Assembly (NCBI RefSeq): GCF_009938205.1
Contig: NZ_AP019654.1
Location: forward strand, 1,984,001-2,048,000
Direction: 5' to 3'
Length of the DNA: 64,000 nt
From: Vibrio panuliri
GTDB taxonomy: Bacteria > Pseudomonadota > Gammaproteobacteria > Enterobacterales > Vibrionaceae
A program made the position numbers and the translations under genes. The notes under the pieces are model-generated. The model saw nothing but the letters and a program-made list of their open reading frames with translations. It was not told where the DNA came from and searched no databases. Positions 38,336-47,639 of this stretch are shown one piece after another; positions within the stretch are counted from its first letter, which is position 1; every line of letters begins with the position of its first letter.

Positions 38336-38359
38336 AAAATTTATTTCCTACGTTATTTT

Positions 38360-39556
38360 TTAAACATTAAGCGTTGAGAGGCTTATGTCACTTAGACGAA
38401 TCGCATCAAGTGCGATCATTTTTTCTTCATTTGTTGGGATCACTGCGCAAGTTACGCGAGAGTTTTCAGTGGTGATGATCCGCTCACCAAATCGGTTAGA
38501 TAAATCGTTCTTTTCCTGATGCAGTTCGATATTGAATACTTGTAAATGTTCGAGAACCAAACGGCGAATGAGAGAAGAGTTTTCGCCAATGCCACCAGTG
38601 AAGATGATGCCATCGAGTCGAGATAGCGATGCCGCGTGACCTGCAATCTGACGAGCAATGCGGTGTACGAAGGTTTTTATTGTCACGATTGCTCGTTCAT
38701 TACCTTGGTGCCACTCTTTCTCTAAGTCTCGAAGGTCCGACGAAATACCGGACAGTCCAAGCAAACCTGATTCTTTGTTCACTATCCGTTCTAAGTCATC
38801 GAGTGACTGATTGGTTTGCTTCGCGATCCAGACCATGGCGCCAAAATCCACATCACCGCAGCGAGTGCCCATCATCAATCCTTCCAGCGGCGTCATCCCC
38901 ATTGAGGTATCGACACTCTTACCGTTTTTTACCGCGCAGATTGATGAACCATTACCTAAGTGCGCAATGACAATGCCACTATTTTGTTTTGGTGTTTTTA
39001 ACAATCCGTATGCCTGATTAGAAACGTAGCGGTGTGACGAACCATGGAAACCGTAGCGACGAACGTGATGCTTTTCATAGTATTCCCAAGGAAGTGCGTA
39101 TAAGTACGCTTCTGGAGCCAGTGTTTGGTGGAAGCTCGTATCGAACGCAGCAACTTGCTGAGCAGAAGGAAAGAGTTTCTGCGTCATTTCAATGCCCATA
39201 AGATTGGCTTTGTTGTGAAGCGGTGCAAGGTCGGAAACCGAGCGGATTTCTTCAATCACTCTATCGGTAATCAATACGGAGTCTTTAAACAGGTTTCCTC
39301 CGTGTGCGACCCGATGACCAATAGCCGCAATACGGTGAGCAAGTTCCCTTTGCTCCAACTCCAACGCGATTGCGATAAACGCCCCTTCATAACCCTGTTG
39401 AGTTAACACTGTTTTGGACTCGCCATTGACCGAGATCCAAGCGTTATCGCTATTCAGACCATCAACGATACCCGTCAGTAGTTCTTCACTACTTTGAGCA
39501 TCGATGACAGAAAATTTCACTGAAGAAGAACCACAGTTAATCACCAATACAATCAT
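38360..39556 (-). CDS. tdcD: Propionate/acetate kinase, TdcD-like
   Basis: ASKHA-fold kinase of 398 residues that makes ATP from propionyl phosphate or acetyl phosphate. Family signatures are [15 protein letters not shown] at the N-terminus, [18 protein letters not shown] and [11 protein letters not shown]. It is a diverged paralogue of the ackA at 46.3 kb (compare [14 protein letters not shown]) and lacks that gene's biased codon use. The link with the tdcE-like gene and methionine gamma-lyase favours propionate kinase, but acetate kinase activity is likely too. First gene of the pair, behind a sigma-54 element. Confidence 0.85.
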   Translation of the reverse strand: MIVLVINCGSSSVKFSVIDAQSSEELLTGIVDGLNSDNAWISVNGESKTVLTQQGYEGAFIAIALELEQRELAHRIAAIGHRVAHGGNLFKDSVLITDRVIEEIRSVSDLAPLHNKANLMGIEMTQKLFPSAQQVAAFDTSFHQTLAPEAYLYALPWEYYEKHHVRRYGFHGSSHRYVSNQAYGLLKTPKQNSGIVIAHLGNGSSICAVKNGKSVDTSMGMTPLEGLMMGTRCGDVDFGAMVWIAKQTNQSLDDLERIVNKESGLLGLSGISSDLRDLEKEWHQGNERAIVTIKTFVHRIARQIAGHAASLSRLDGIIFTGGIGENSSLIRRLVLEHLQVFNIELHQEKNDLSNRFGERIITTENSRVTCAVIPTNEEKMIALDAIRLSDISLSTLNV

Positions 39557-39968
39557 TTCTTTACTCGCTTATTTCTCTCAAATCGTTGCTAAACGCTATT
39601 TAAATTGGCTGCACTATTCCGATGACTCATCGGTTGCCATCAGAACTTAATTTTATTTACCATCATAAATAGCAAGCTTTGCGCCAACTTTTATCTTATT
39701 GAAAAATAAGAAAAATTTAATATTGAGCTAATATATTGGAAAGAAATAAGGTTATCGATGGAAATAAAGTTTCCACACAAGGTTGATTGGATAATTTAAA
39801 AACGTGGTTGAATCCTGTCACCAAAATATAAAGAAAATATACTTAAGTAAGTTATTTACACAAGGATTGGAGCAACGAGAACTTCAAAGCGTTGCCTTGT
39901 CACTCATTGTCGCTGCGCCAAGCTTCTTGAGGTGACTTGGATGGGGTTAGATTGATGAATCGTCAAAC
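39557..39968. other. Regulatory region upstream of tdcD
   Basis: About 410 AT-rich bases between tdcD and the ftsK terminator. It contains the sigma-54 element at 39671-39687. A TTTACA half-site lies at 39855-39860, but its partner half is not conserved. No gene seen. Confidence 0.5.
39671..39687 (-). promoter_or_regulatory. Sigma-54 promoter of tdcD-tdcE
   Basis: On the minus strand, TTGGCGCAAAGCTTGCT fits the degenerate -24/-12 consensus TGGCRYR-N4-TTGCW at every position. Transcription would start near 39659, about 100 nt before tdcD. Confidence 0.8.
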
Positions 39969-39970
39969 AT

Positions 39971-39997
39971 AAAAAAAGCAGGCTTTCGCCTGCTTAT
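39971..39997 (-). terminator. Terminator after ftsK
   Basis: Stem AAGCAGGC / GCCTGCTT with loop GAAA on the minus strand, followed by a T-run. Confidence 0.88.
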
Positions 39998-39999
39998 TA

Positions 40000-42996
40000 T
40001 TAGTTCATTTCTCTCCCGGGAGCCGGTGCTAACACTTCCCGGTTACCGTTGTGCCCCGGCGCACTTACGATACCTTGCGCTTCCAGTTGTTCAACAATTC
40101 GAGCGGCTCGGTTATAGCCAATTTTAAAGCGACGTTGAACGCCCGAAACGGATCCCCGACGCGATTGAACCACATGCTCGACAACTTGATCGAACAGCGG
40201 GTCTATGTCTTCATCCGCTTCCATACTCTCACCCGGAAGTAGACTCTCAGGTCCTTGATCGCCACTAATAATCTCTTCGATATAGTTAGGCTTACCGCGC
40301 GCTTTCCAGTTGTTCACGACAGCATGAACATCATCATCAGATGCAAAAGCACCATGCACACGAACGGTATGGCTTGAGCCTGGAGGCAAGTAAAGCATGT
40401 CACCCATACCTAGTAGCGACTCTGCGCCACCTTGGTCAAGGATAGTCCGTGAGTCTGTTTTGGTTGATACAGTAAAGGCCACACGAGTTGGAATGTTCGC
40501 TTTAATCAAACCAGTAATGACATCCACCGAAGGTCGTTGTGTGGCAAGAATCAAGTGAATACCCGCCGCTCGCGCTTTTTGCGCTAGACGAGCAATCAGC
40601 TCTTCAACTTTCTTACCTACAACCATCATCAAGTCTGCAAACTCGTCGACGACCACAACAATATATGGCAATTTTTCAAGAAGTGGCGCTTCGGCATCCA
40701 TGCTATCGCCTGGTTGCCAGAGAGGGTCATGAATCGGGTGCCCCGCTTCGGCTGCCATTTTCAGCTTGTCATTAAAGCCTTTAATATTACGCACGCCAAG
40801 TGCGGACATAAGCTTGTAACGACGCTCCATCTCGCCAACACACCAACGAAGTGCATTTGATGCGTCCTTCATGTCGGTGACAACTTCCGCCAACAAGTGT
40901 GGGATGCCTTCATAGATTGAAAGCTCCAACATTTTCGGGTCAATCATGATAAAGCGAAGGTCTTCCGGAGACGCTTTGTATAGCATACTCAGGATCATCA
41001 CGTTTACCCCAACCGACTTACCTGAGCCCGTGGTACCTGCCACTAACACGTGTGGCATCTTAGCGATATCAGCGATTACCGCCTCACCCGCAATGTCTTG
41101 CCCCAGCACCACTGTCGTTGGTGATGTCGCATCCTTAAAGACTTGGCTACCAACAACGTCAGAGAAGTACACCGTTTGACGGCTCATGTTTGGCAGCTCT
41201 AAGCCAACGTATGGCTTGCCAGGAATCACTTCAACCACTCGCACTGCCATCGCAGAAAGAGAGCGTGCTAGGTCCATAGAGAGGCTGGAAATGCGGCTCA
41301 CTTTCACCCCAGGGGCGAGGTCGAGTTCGAAACGGGTAATCACGGGGCCTGGGAAAATATCCACCACAGTGGCTTGAATTTTGTAATCTGCCAGTTTTGA
41401 TTCAACCAAACGAGCAATGGACTCTAATGCATCACGGTCAATAAAGTTCTCACGCTTCTCTGGATGATAAAGAAGATCTAGCGTTGGCAGCGGCTCGGCA
41501 GGTTTCGGCAAGTTCACTTCCTGCTGTACCAAGAATGGGTTCTGTTGCGCGACCACTTTGGCTTGCGCGTCAGCAACAAGCGATTGGAAAGCCGCAACGT
41601 CAGTATCTGCCGCGTCGTCTAGTTGCTCTGATTCATCCTGAGCGTCCATTACTGGCTCAATGATTGGCTCCGTTGGAATCGTAGGCTGCGAAACAGACTC
41701 TATTGTCTCTTCATTTTGCTCAAGATTAGACTCTGCCACATCAAATGTGCTAATGACCGGTTCAACATGCTCACTGTCCGGTGCGACCTGCTGGCTGATC
41801 TGCTCTAATGTCGCATGATCAATCAGCGGCTCGTCTTCAACGACATTGTTCCAAGGTAGTTCTTCACTTTGTGGTTGAACAACTTGCGGCTCCTCAACTG
41901 GTGTCACCACCATGCTTTCATTTAGTGGCTGAGGCTCACTAATAAAATCTTGTTCTGCCATGTCATTGGAGTTCATGGCATCTTCTTCTAGTTGCTCAAT
42001 CGTGGCACTCAACTGACGGGTGCGCTCAATAACAGGTTCTTCTGTTGGCACAGTTTGTTGATGATACGGCACGCTCTGAGTGACAACGACTTCTTCGCTC
42101 GGAGTTTGAACGACCTCTTCAGTGTGGCTTTCCGCCACAAGCGCGGAATCGGTTTCAACGACCTCAGCAGCTTCGACCACCATAGCTGGGGCTGTAGCGG
42201 CAGTCGCAGCGGTTTCCGGCATATGAATATTGTAACGACGAGGTTCCGCAGCCTCTGTAGTATTAGAGGCCGCTGGTTGTGGACGCTCAGTGCGTTCACT
42301 ATCAAAATCATCGCCGTCTTTTAGCTCTGGTTCAATCGTTTCGTTTCGTTCGCCACGTATCAGGTTCACTACGCGAGTCAAACCTGCGATCGTCCAACCG
42401 CCAATCGAATCAACAATTGTCAGCCACGAAACTCCCGTCAATAAGGTAAACCCTGCCCCCCAAAGAAAAAGCAGCACGAGTGTCGTACCAAGGACGTTTA
42501 AAGTGGGTAGCGCTAAGCTGGTAAGAACATCACCAATCACGCCACCAGATGAGAAGTACCAAATATCATCAAAGTTGATGTCTGCTAACGCACAGCTTGT
42601 CAGGATAAGAATGGTTAAGCCTAGTAGACGGGTTCCCCACAGCATCAAATCAAGAGGTTCATCTTCGCCACGCTTGCGGAGGAAAACCCATGCGACAATA
42701 GTAATGATCGCGGGCAAGGTGTACGCCAATGAGCCAAAACTGAAAAACAAAGTATCAGCCAGCCATGCACCAATTGCGCCGCCAGAATTGGCAATTTCGC
42801 CTGCCCATGCAGTTTGCGACCATGAAGGATCCGCCGGGTCAAACGACAGTAGTGCGATGGAAAGAAAAATAGAGCCAAGTATAGCAACGATTAAGCTACA
42901 CTCTTTAAGACGCTCTGGACCTGTTAGGCGAGAAGGTTGAGTCTCTTCTCCAGTCTTGATTATTGTTTCGATTTTATTGCTGTTCTTCTTGAACAT
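40000..42996 (-). CDS. ftsK: DNA translocase FtsK
   Basis: Septal DNA pump that segregates the chromosome terminus and activates XerCD at dif. The protein, about 998 residues from MFKKNSNK, has an N-terminal membrane domain with four or more helices (about 30-200), a long acidic Glu/Val/Pro-rich linker (about 220-490), and a motor with Walker A GTTGSGKS (about 654) and Walker [14 protein letters not shown]. The C-terminal gamma winged helix ([26 protein letters not shown]) reads KOPS-type DNA. I chose the ATG at 42996; a start two codons earlier is possible. A terminator hairpin lies less than 20 bp upstream of the start. Confidence 0.96.
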   Translation of the reverse strand: MFKKNSNKIETIIKTGEETQPSRLTGPERLKECSLIVAILGSIFLSIALLSFDPADPSWSQTAWAGEIANSGGAIGAWLADTLFFSFGSLAYTLPAIITIVAWVFLRKRGEDEPLDLMLWGTRLLGLTILILTSCALADINFDDIWYFSSGGVIGDVLTSLALPTLNVLGTTLVLLFLWGAGFTLLTGVSWLTIVDSIGGWTIAGLTRVVNLIRGERNETIEPELKDGDDFDSERTERPQPAASNTTEAAEPRRYNIHMPETAATAATAPAMVVEAAEVVETDSALVAESHTEEVVQTPSEEVVVTQSVPYHQQTVPTEEPVIERTRQLSATIEQLEEDAMNSNDMAEQDFISEPQPLNESMVVTPVEEPQVVQPQSEELPWNNVVEDEPLIDHATLEQISQQVAPDSEHVEPVISTFDVAESNLEQNEETIESVSQPTIPTEPIIEPVMDAQDESEQLDDAADTDVAAFQSLVADAQAKVVAQQNPFLVQQEVNLPKPAEPLPTLDLLYHPEKRENFIDRDALESIARLVESKLADYKIQATVVDIFPGPVITRFELDLAPGVKVSRISSLSMDLARSLSAMAVRVVEVIPGKPYVGLELPNMSRQTVYFSDVVGSQVFKDATSPTTVVLGQDIAGEAVIADIAKMPHVLVAGTTGSGKSVGVNVMILSMLYKASPEDLRFIMIDPKMLELSIYEGIPHLLAEVVTDMKDASNALRWCVGEMERRYKLMSALGVRNIKGFNDKLKMAAEAGHPIHDPLWQPGDSMDAEAPLLEKLPYIVVVVDEFADLMMVVGKKVEELIARLAQKARAAGIHLILATQRPSVDVITGLIKANIPTRVAFTVSTKTDSRTILDQGGAESLLGMGDMLYLPPGSSHTVRVHGAFASDDDVHAVVNNWKARGKPNYIEEIISGDQGPESLLPGESMEADEDIDPLFDQVVEHVVQSRRGSVSGVQRRFKIGYNRAARIVEQLEAQGIVSAPGHNGNREVLAPAPGREMN

Positions 42997-43012
42997 AACC
43001 AACTTATCTTTA

Positions 43013-43054
43013 ATAGAAAAAAAATAGTCCGAGAGGCAGTACCACTCGGACTAT
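43013..43054 (-). terminator. Terminator or attenuator between lrp and ftsK
   Basis: On the minus strand ATAGTCCGAG pairs perfectly with CTCGGACTAT around an 11-nt loop and is followed by TTTTTTTT. The T-run ends about 17-20 bp before the ftsK ATG, leaving no room for a separate promoter after it. Confidence 0.88.
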
Positions 43055-43316
43055 AGATTTAACCATATCAAGGTCAAAAACCCAATTGTCTAACGTCAGA
43101 ATATCGGAAGGATTTCATTCCAACGCTTGATTTACTGCGATTTGAGTGAAGTGCAGCCCAAAAGGAGCGTCACTGACAGACCAAAATCCCAATTTGCCAA
43201 TGCAAAATTATGAGGCTGCTCACCCTGCCTAGATTGCTTTATTAGACTCGACATCCACTTACCGTTTCAATGGCGAGCCACGCAAAACAAGGCAAAATCA
43301 ATTTATCCCAGCGCTC
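43055..43316. other. Intergenic region lrp-ftsK
   Basis: About 260 bp between the lrp stop and the hairpin, with no convincing ORF. An ftsK promoter, if separate from lrp, would have to lie here and read through the hairpin at 43013-43054. Confidence 0.45.
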
Positions 43317-43811
43317 TTATCGTGTTTTGATAACCAATTGGTTGGTCTGCTTAACTTCTTCCATTACCACGTAAGTTCGAGTGTCATTCACTCCAGGTAA
43401 ACGCAGTAATGTGTCACCTAGCAGTTTACGATATGCACCCATATCTGCTACGCGAGTTTTAAGCAAGTAGTCGAAATCACCTGATACTAGGTGACACTCT
43501 TGGATATCGTCCAGCTTCTGAACCGCCGTATTGAACTGTTCAAATACGTCTGGCGCACCGCGATTTAACGTAATTTCAACAAATACCAACAACGACGCAT
43601 CAAGGTATTGAGGGTTCAGCAATGCTGTGTAACCCGTGATGTAACCCTGACGCTCTAATCGACGTACACGCTCTAAACATGGTGTTGGCGAAAGGCCTAC
43701 ACGCTTAGAGAGTTCAACGTTTGAAATGCGACCATCTTTCTGTAATTCGTTCAGAATATTGCGGTCGATACGGTCTAGATCCTTGGACGGCTTCTTATTG
43801 TTGTCTGCCAT
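43317..43811 (-). CDS. lrp: Leucine-responsive regulatory protein Lrp
   Basis: Global feast/famine regulator that binds DNA as octamers and hexadecamers. The 164 residues comprise an N-terminal helix-turn-helix (LDRIDRNILNELQKDGRISNVELSKRVGLSPTPCLERV, about 12-49) and a C-terminal RAM/ACT-like leucine-binding domain (FVEITLNRG; CHLVSGDFDYLLKTRV). The length is that of enterobacterial Lrp. It is divergent from ald, so the 156-bp gap may carry Lrp sites acting on both. Confidence 0.95.
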   Translation of the reverse strand: MADNNKKPSKDLDRIDRNILNELQKDGRISNVELSKRVGLSPTPCLERVRRLERQGYITGYTALLNPQYLDASLLVFVEITLNRGAPDVFEQFNTAVQKLDDIQECHLVSGDFDYLLKTRVADMGAYRKLLGDTLLRLPGVNDTRTYVVMEEVKQTNQLVIKTR

Positions 43812-43967
43812 TTTTTATTCCACCTTATTACTTCCTTGCAAATATATATACTACATCTTTTAAATATTTAGCAACAAATGTCAAACATTTGTTTATATAC
43901 TAGATATTAAGTCGACAATACTACCCCACATCTAGTCATTACAACCAAAATAAAATGAGGAGTCAGG

Positions 43968-45092
43968 ATGATCATTGGCGTACCTAAGGAAATTAAGAAC
44001 CACGAGTATCGCGTAGGCATGATCCCAGCAAGCGTTCGTGAACTCGTATCTCAAGGCCACCAAATTTTTGTCGAAACCCAAGCCGGGGCAGGCATTGGAT
44101 TCTCTGACGATGATTACATCGCTGTAGGCGCATCCATTCTTCCTACTGCTGCTGACGTTTTCGCGAAAGCAGAAATGATAGTGAAGGTTAAAGAACCTCA
44201 AGCTATTGAACGAGCAATGCTTCGAGAAGGACAGATATTATTTACATATCTGCACCTAGCACCAGATTTTCCACAAACTGATGAGCTAATCAAGAGCAAA
44301 GCCGTCTGTATAGCATATGAGACTGTAACAGATAATATGGGTCGCTTGCCACTACTAGCGCCAATGTCTGAAGTTGCGGGTCGAATGTCTATTCAAGCTG
44401 GCGCACAAACTCTGGAAAAATCTCACGGTGGCAGAGGCTTACTGATCGGCGGTGTACCAGGGGTTGAGCCAGCTAAAGTGGTGGTAATTGGCGGTGGTGT
44501 TGTCGGAGCAAACGCCGCGCGCATGGCAGTCGGTTTGCGCGCCGATGTAACGATTCTCGATAGAAATATAGATACACTTCGCAAATTGGACGAAGAGTTC
44601 CAAGGACGCGCAAAAGTCGTGTATTCAACTGACGATGCAATCGACAAACATGTGCTAGAAGCTGACTTGGTGATCGGCGCAGTTTTGATTCCAGGCGCGG
44701 CTGCACCGAAACTTGTCACCAAAGAGCATATTGCGAGAATGAAACCCGGCGCCGCAGTCGTGGATGTTGCGATTGACCAAGGCGGCTGTTTTGAAACCTC
44801 TCATGCCACAACGCATGCCGAACCGACTTATATCGTCGATGATGTTGTTCATTATTGCGTTGCCAATATGCCTGGCGCCGTAGCACGAACTTCTACCTTC
44901 GCGCTCAATAACGCAACATTGCCTTATATTGTCAAACTGGCCAATAAAGGCTACCGCCAAGCACTACTTGACGACAAGGGCTTCCTAGAAGGTCTAAACG
45001 TAATCCACGGTAAAGTAACGTGTAAAGAAGTAGCAGAAAGCTTCGATCTAGAATACGTAGACGCAGCTGACGCTATCGCAATGTTCAACTAA
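43968..45092 (+). CDS. ald: Alanine dehydrogenase
   Basis: NAD-dependent enzyme interconverting L-alanine with pyruvate and ammonia. The 374 residues begin [18 protein letters not shown], carry catalytic-region motifs VKVKEPQ and FTYLHLAPD, and a Rossmann fold [17 protein letters not shown] (about residue 167). Length is normal. AATGAGGAGTCAGG upstream gives a strong ribosome site. Divergent from lrp, an arrangement that suggests Lrp control by amino-acid supply. A terminator follows. Confidence 0.96.
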   Translation: MIIGVPKEIKNHEYRVGMIPASVRELVSQGHQIFVETQAGAGIGFSDDDYIAVGASILPTAADVFAKAEMIVKVKEPQAIERAMLREGQILFTYLHLAPDFPQTDELIKSKAVCIAYETVTDNMGRLPLLAPMSEVAGRMSIQAGAQTLEKSHGGRGLLIGGVPGVEPAKVVVIGGGVVGANAARMAVGLRADVTILDRNIDTLRKLDEEFQGRAKVVYSTDDAIDKHVLEADLVIGAVLIPGAAAPKLVTKEHIARMKPGAAVVDVAIDQGGCFETSHATTHAEPTYIVDDVVHYCVANMPGAVARTSTFALNNATLPYIVKLANKGYRQALLDDKGFLEGLNVIHGKVTCKEVAESFDLEYVDAADAIAMFN

Positions 45093-45117
45093 TGTTGAAT
45101 AATATTAAACAAGAGAA

Positions 45118-45145
45118 AGCGCTCACTTCGGTGGGCGTTTTTTTA
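45118..45145 (+). terminator. Terminator after ald
   Basis: Stem GCGCTCAC / GTGGGCGT (two G-T pairs) with loop TTCG, then seven T residues. Confidence 0.85.
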
Positions 45146-45184
45146 TGCGGGATGCGGGAAGATTATGCAGGGTTGATTTCCATA

Positions 45185-45297
45185 AATTAAACGATCATCC
45201 CGGAGAGGGAAGACGACCGAGTTGGGGATCTCTTAACGCAAGTCGCGAACTTATGGAGATTCCCTACTCCTTCCTTCGTCAGTCTAGGGAATGACGG
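45185..45297. repeat. Palindromic extragenic repeat (REP-like)
   Basis: Two imperfect inverted arms of about 40 bp: the left arm ends GAGTTGGGGATCTC, and the reverse complement of the right arm ends GAGTAGGGAATCTC and begins GTCATTCCC (left: ATCATCCC). About 23 bp, including AAGTCGCGAACTT, separate them. Elements of this TCATTCCC...GGGGATCTC type recur between genes in Vibrio as I remember them. No ORF inside. Confidence 0.6.
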
Positions 45298-45315
45298 CAT
45301 ATTGCATGGTTCTTC

Positions 45316-45341
45316 TCTAGAACGGCGAAATCCGTTCTAGA
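45316..45341. repeat. Perfect palindrome beside the repeat
   Basis: TCTAGAACGG and CCGTTCTAGA are exact complements around a 6-nt loop. There is no T-run, and it lies between the REP-like unit and the yfbV 3' end; probably part of the same repeat patch. Confidence 0.6.
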
Positions 45342-45383
45342 TTCTCGAAGCAGATCGTTCTGTAGGGCAGCCCGTTCCCTCTC

Positions 45384-45836
45384 TTAGAACCACCTCTCCA
45401 GCGACGTTTTGTCTAACTGGCGGAAAGCACGATTAAGCAACTGAGCCAACTCTTTGTAACGCGGGCGTGATTTCATTGGCTCTAGCGCAAAACCACTTTC
45501 TATGATCTTGTGATGAAGCTCGCGATACCATCCTGCTAACGCTGGCGGTAGTTGAGTGTTTGAGCGATTGCCTAACCACCACATACCTTGAATTGGCATG
45601 CTGATAGCGAACAACGCTACGATCACGGCTTGAGGCAAAGCATGGTAGTTAGTGAAGGCCATTTGCGTTAACACGCTGATGGCGGCAACGGCGGGCATCA
45701 CTTTCATCCCAAAACGCGTTGCTTTAATAATACGCTGCTCAGGGAATAGTGGAGCAAGCTCTTTGCGCATCGGCCAAGTATCCATGTACTTTTGTCCGTC
45801 ACGCAAGCTGTGAACGATACCGACTTTATTATTCAT
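45384..45836 (-). CDS. yfbV: UPF0208 membrane protein YfbV
   Basis: A 150-residue inner-membrane protein with two helices in the middle ([43 protein letters not shown]) and soluble ends; the N-terminal [12 protein letters not shown] is typical of UPF0208. E. coli YfbV limits long-range contacts of the Ter macrodomain. It is divergent from ackA, as in E. coli. The stop lies next to the repeat patch. Confidence 0.92.
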   Translation of the reverse strand: MNNKVGIVHSLRDGQKYMDTWPMRKELAPLFPEQRIIKATRFGMKVMPAVAAISVLTQMAFTNYHALPQAVIVALFAISMPIQGMWWLGNRSNTQLPPALAGWYRELHHKIIESGFALEPMKSRPRYKELAQLLNRAFRQLDKTSLERWF

Positions 45837-46302
45837 AATACTCTCTCACTTCCAATGAAGGGCGTTTTACTAAAAAAGAGTTGAAAGATTCAACTAATAA
45901 CGTAAAAATTTGACTAAAGTTAATATTCTTTCAAAATTTTTTTGTTATATTGCTTTATTATCGCTATCCTTTGCAGACCCTCAATCTCATTGTTGCTCTT
46001 ATTTACAATTTAGGCAACTCTGAGAGACATCTGCAAGGATTGCACAAGTTGATTGCTTGGTAAAGCAACCTCTTTTTATATACGGATTTAAAAGTTTTTT
46101 AGTCACAAGTAGTACGCGGTCAAAAAATACCCGACTAGTCTTGTGATAAATTTTCATCCTAACTGATTTTGATACCTTCAGTGGTGAGATCAGAGCGGCG
46201 AAATCAGATAGGTTCACGATGTAGTGTTGTGAGCCTTTTTCGAATGAGTCAGCTTTGCTTTCTGCTAGATAGGTATTTCAGACGATTAACAGGTAGTCAC
46301 TC
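45837..46302. other. Divergent intergenic region yfbV / ackA
   Basis: A 466-bp AT-rich gap with the ackA leader and both promoters. One hairpin is visible: TCACAAG (46103-46109) pairs with CTTGTGA (46140-46146), with AGT/ACT inside. A 72-codon minus-strand frame at 45999-46217 lacks a ribosome site and protein-like composition and is not called. Confidence 0.5.
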
Positions 46303-47499
46303 ATGTCTAAGCTAGTTTTAGTTTTAAACTGCGGTAGTTCTTCTCTTAAATTTGCTGTTGTAGATGCGGAAAACGGCGACGAGCATCTATCAGGTCTTGC
46401 AGAATGTCTGCACCTTCCTGAAGCACGTATCAAGTGGAAACTTGATGGTAAACACGAAGCTCAACTAGGTGCTGGCGCAGCACACGAAGAAGCACTATCG
46501 TTCATGGTAGAAACTATTCTTGCTTCTAAGCCAGAACTTGCAGAAAACCTAGCTGCAATCGGTCACCGTGTTGTTCACGGTGGTGAGCAGTTCACTCAAT
46601 CAGCGCTAATCACTGATGAAGTTCTAAAAGGTATCGAAGACTGTGCAACACTAGCACCTCTTCACAACCCAGCACACATCATTGGTATCAAAGCAGCTCA
46701 AAAATCTTTCCCAGCACTGAAAAACGTTGCTGTGTTTGACACTGCTTTCCACCAAACAATGCCTGAAGAGTCTTATCTATACGCTCTTCCATACAACCTA
46801 TACAAAGAACACGGTATCCGTCGTTACGGCATGCACGGTACTTCACACCTATTCATCACTCGTGAAGTAGCAAACATCCTTGGCAAGCCAGTTGAAGAAG
46901 TAAACATCATCAACTGTCACCTAGGTAACGGTGCATCTGTTTGTGCAGTTAAAAACGGCCAATCTGTAGACACTTCTATGGGTCTAACTCCTCTTGAAGG
47001 TCTTGTAATGGGTACTCGTTGTGGTGATATCGATCCTGCGATCATCTTCCACCTACACGACACTCTTGGTTACTCAGTTGAGAAAATCAACACTATGCTA
47101 ACTAAAGAGTCTGGCCTACAAGGTCTTACTGAAGTAACTTCAGACTGTCGTTTCGTTGAAGACAACTACGGTGAGAAAGAAGAAGCGACTCGTGCAATGG
47201 ACGTGTTCTGCCACCGTCTAGCTAAATACGTAGCTGGCTACACTGCATCTCTAGAAGGTCGTCTAGACGCTATCACTTTCACTGGCGGTATCGGTGAGAA
47301 CTCTGGCCCAATCCGTGAGATGGTTCTTAACCGTCTTGGCATCTTCGGTATCGAAGTTGACAGCGAAGCGAACCTTAAAGCTCGTTTCGGCGGCGAAGGT
47401 GTTATCACTACAGAAAACAGCCGTATCCCAGCGATGGTTATCTCTACTAACGAAGAGTTAGTTATCGCAGAAGACACTGCACGCCTAGCAGGTCTTTAA
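46303..47499 (+). CDS. ackA: Acetate kinase
   Basis: Converts acetyl phosphate plus ADP to acetate plus ATP, the last step of acetate overflow, and sets the acetyl-phosphate pool. The 398 residues carry [50 protein letters not shown] and [12 protein letters not shown]. Strong use of CTA, CGT, ACT and TCT codons marks a highly expressed core gene, unlike the tdcD-like paralogue at 38.4 kb. It is followed by pta after 140 bp. Confidence 0.97.
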   Translation: MSKLVLVLNCGSSSLKFAVVDAENGDEHLSGLAECLHLPEARIKWKLDGKHEAQLGAGAAHEEALSFMVETILASKPELAENLAAIGHRVVHGGEQFTQSALITDEVLKGIEDCATLAPLHNPAHIIGIKAAQKSFPALKNVAVFDTAFHQTMPEESYLYALPYNLYKEHGIRRYGMHGTSHLFITREVANILGKPVEEVNIINCHLGNGASVCAVKNGQSVDTSMGLTPLEGLVMGTRCGDIDPAIIFHLHDTLGYSVEKINTMLTKESGLQGLTEVTSDCRFVEDNYGEKEEATRAMDVFCHRLAKYVAGYTASLEGRLDAITFTGGIGENSGPIREMVLNRLGIFGIEVDSEANLKARFGGEGVITTENSRIPAMVISTNEELVIAEDTARLAGL

Positions 47500-47639
47500 T
47501 CGAATTAACTGGCTAGCCATCGGCTAGCCAGTTTTCTTATGAAGGAAGGTTTCGGGGGCGCAAGTATTCATTTTTCTTGCCCCAAGCATGGAATGCACTG
47601 TTAAGCTTTGATCACAATAGCAAAAAGGTACCCATACGA

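Noticed and set aside
38629..38970. A 113-codon plus-strand frame opposite the tdcD-like gene
   Set aside because: Antisense to conserved kinase motifs, with no ribosome site or family resemblance.
39843..39860. A TyrR box upstream of tdcD
   Set aside because: Only the TTTACA half is clear; the left half does not match TGTAAA at any sensible spacing.
42290..42940. A 216-codon plus-strand frame opposite ftsK
   Set aside because: It is antisense to the membrane domain and linker of FtsK and has the Ser/Arg/Pro-rich composition of a shadow frame.
45999..46217. A 72-codon minus-strand frame between yfbV and ackA
   Set aside because: No ribosome site, unlikely composition, and it covers the probable ackA leader.
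47577..47639. A longer N-terminus for Pta
   Set aside because: The added 21 residues are unlike Pta, whereas [13 protein letters not shown] matches the usual start and length.
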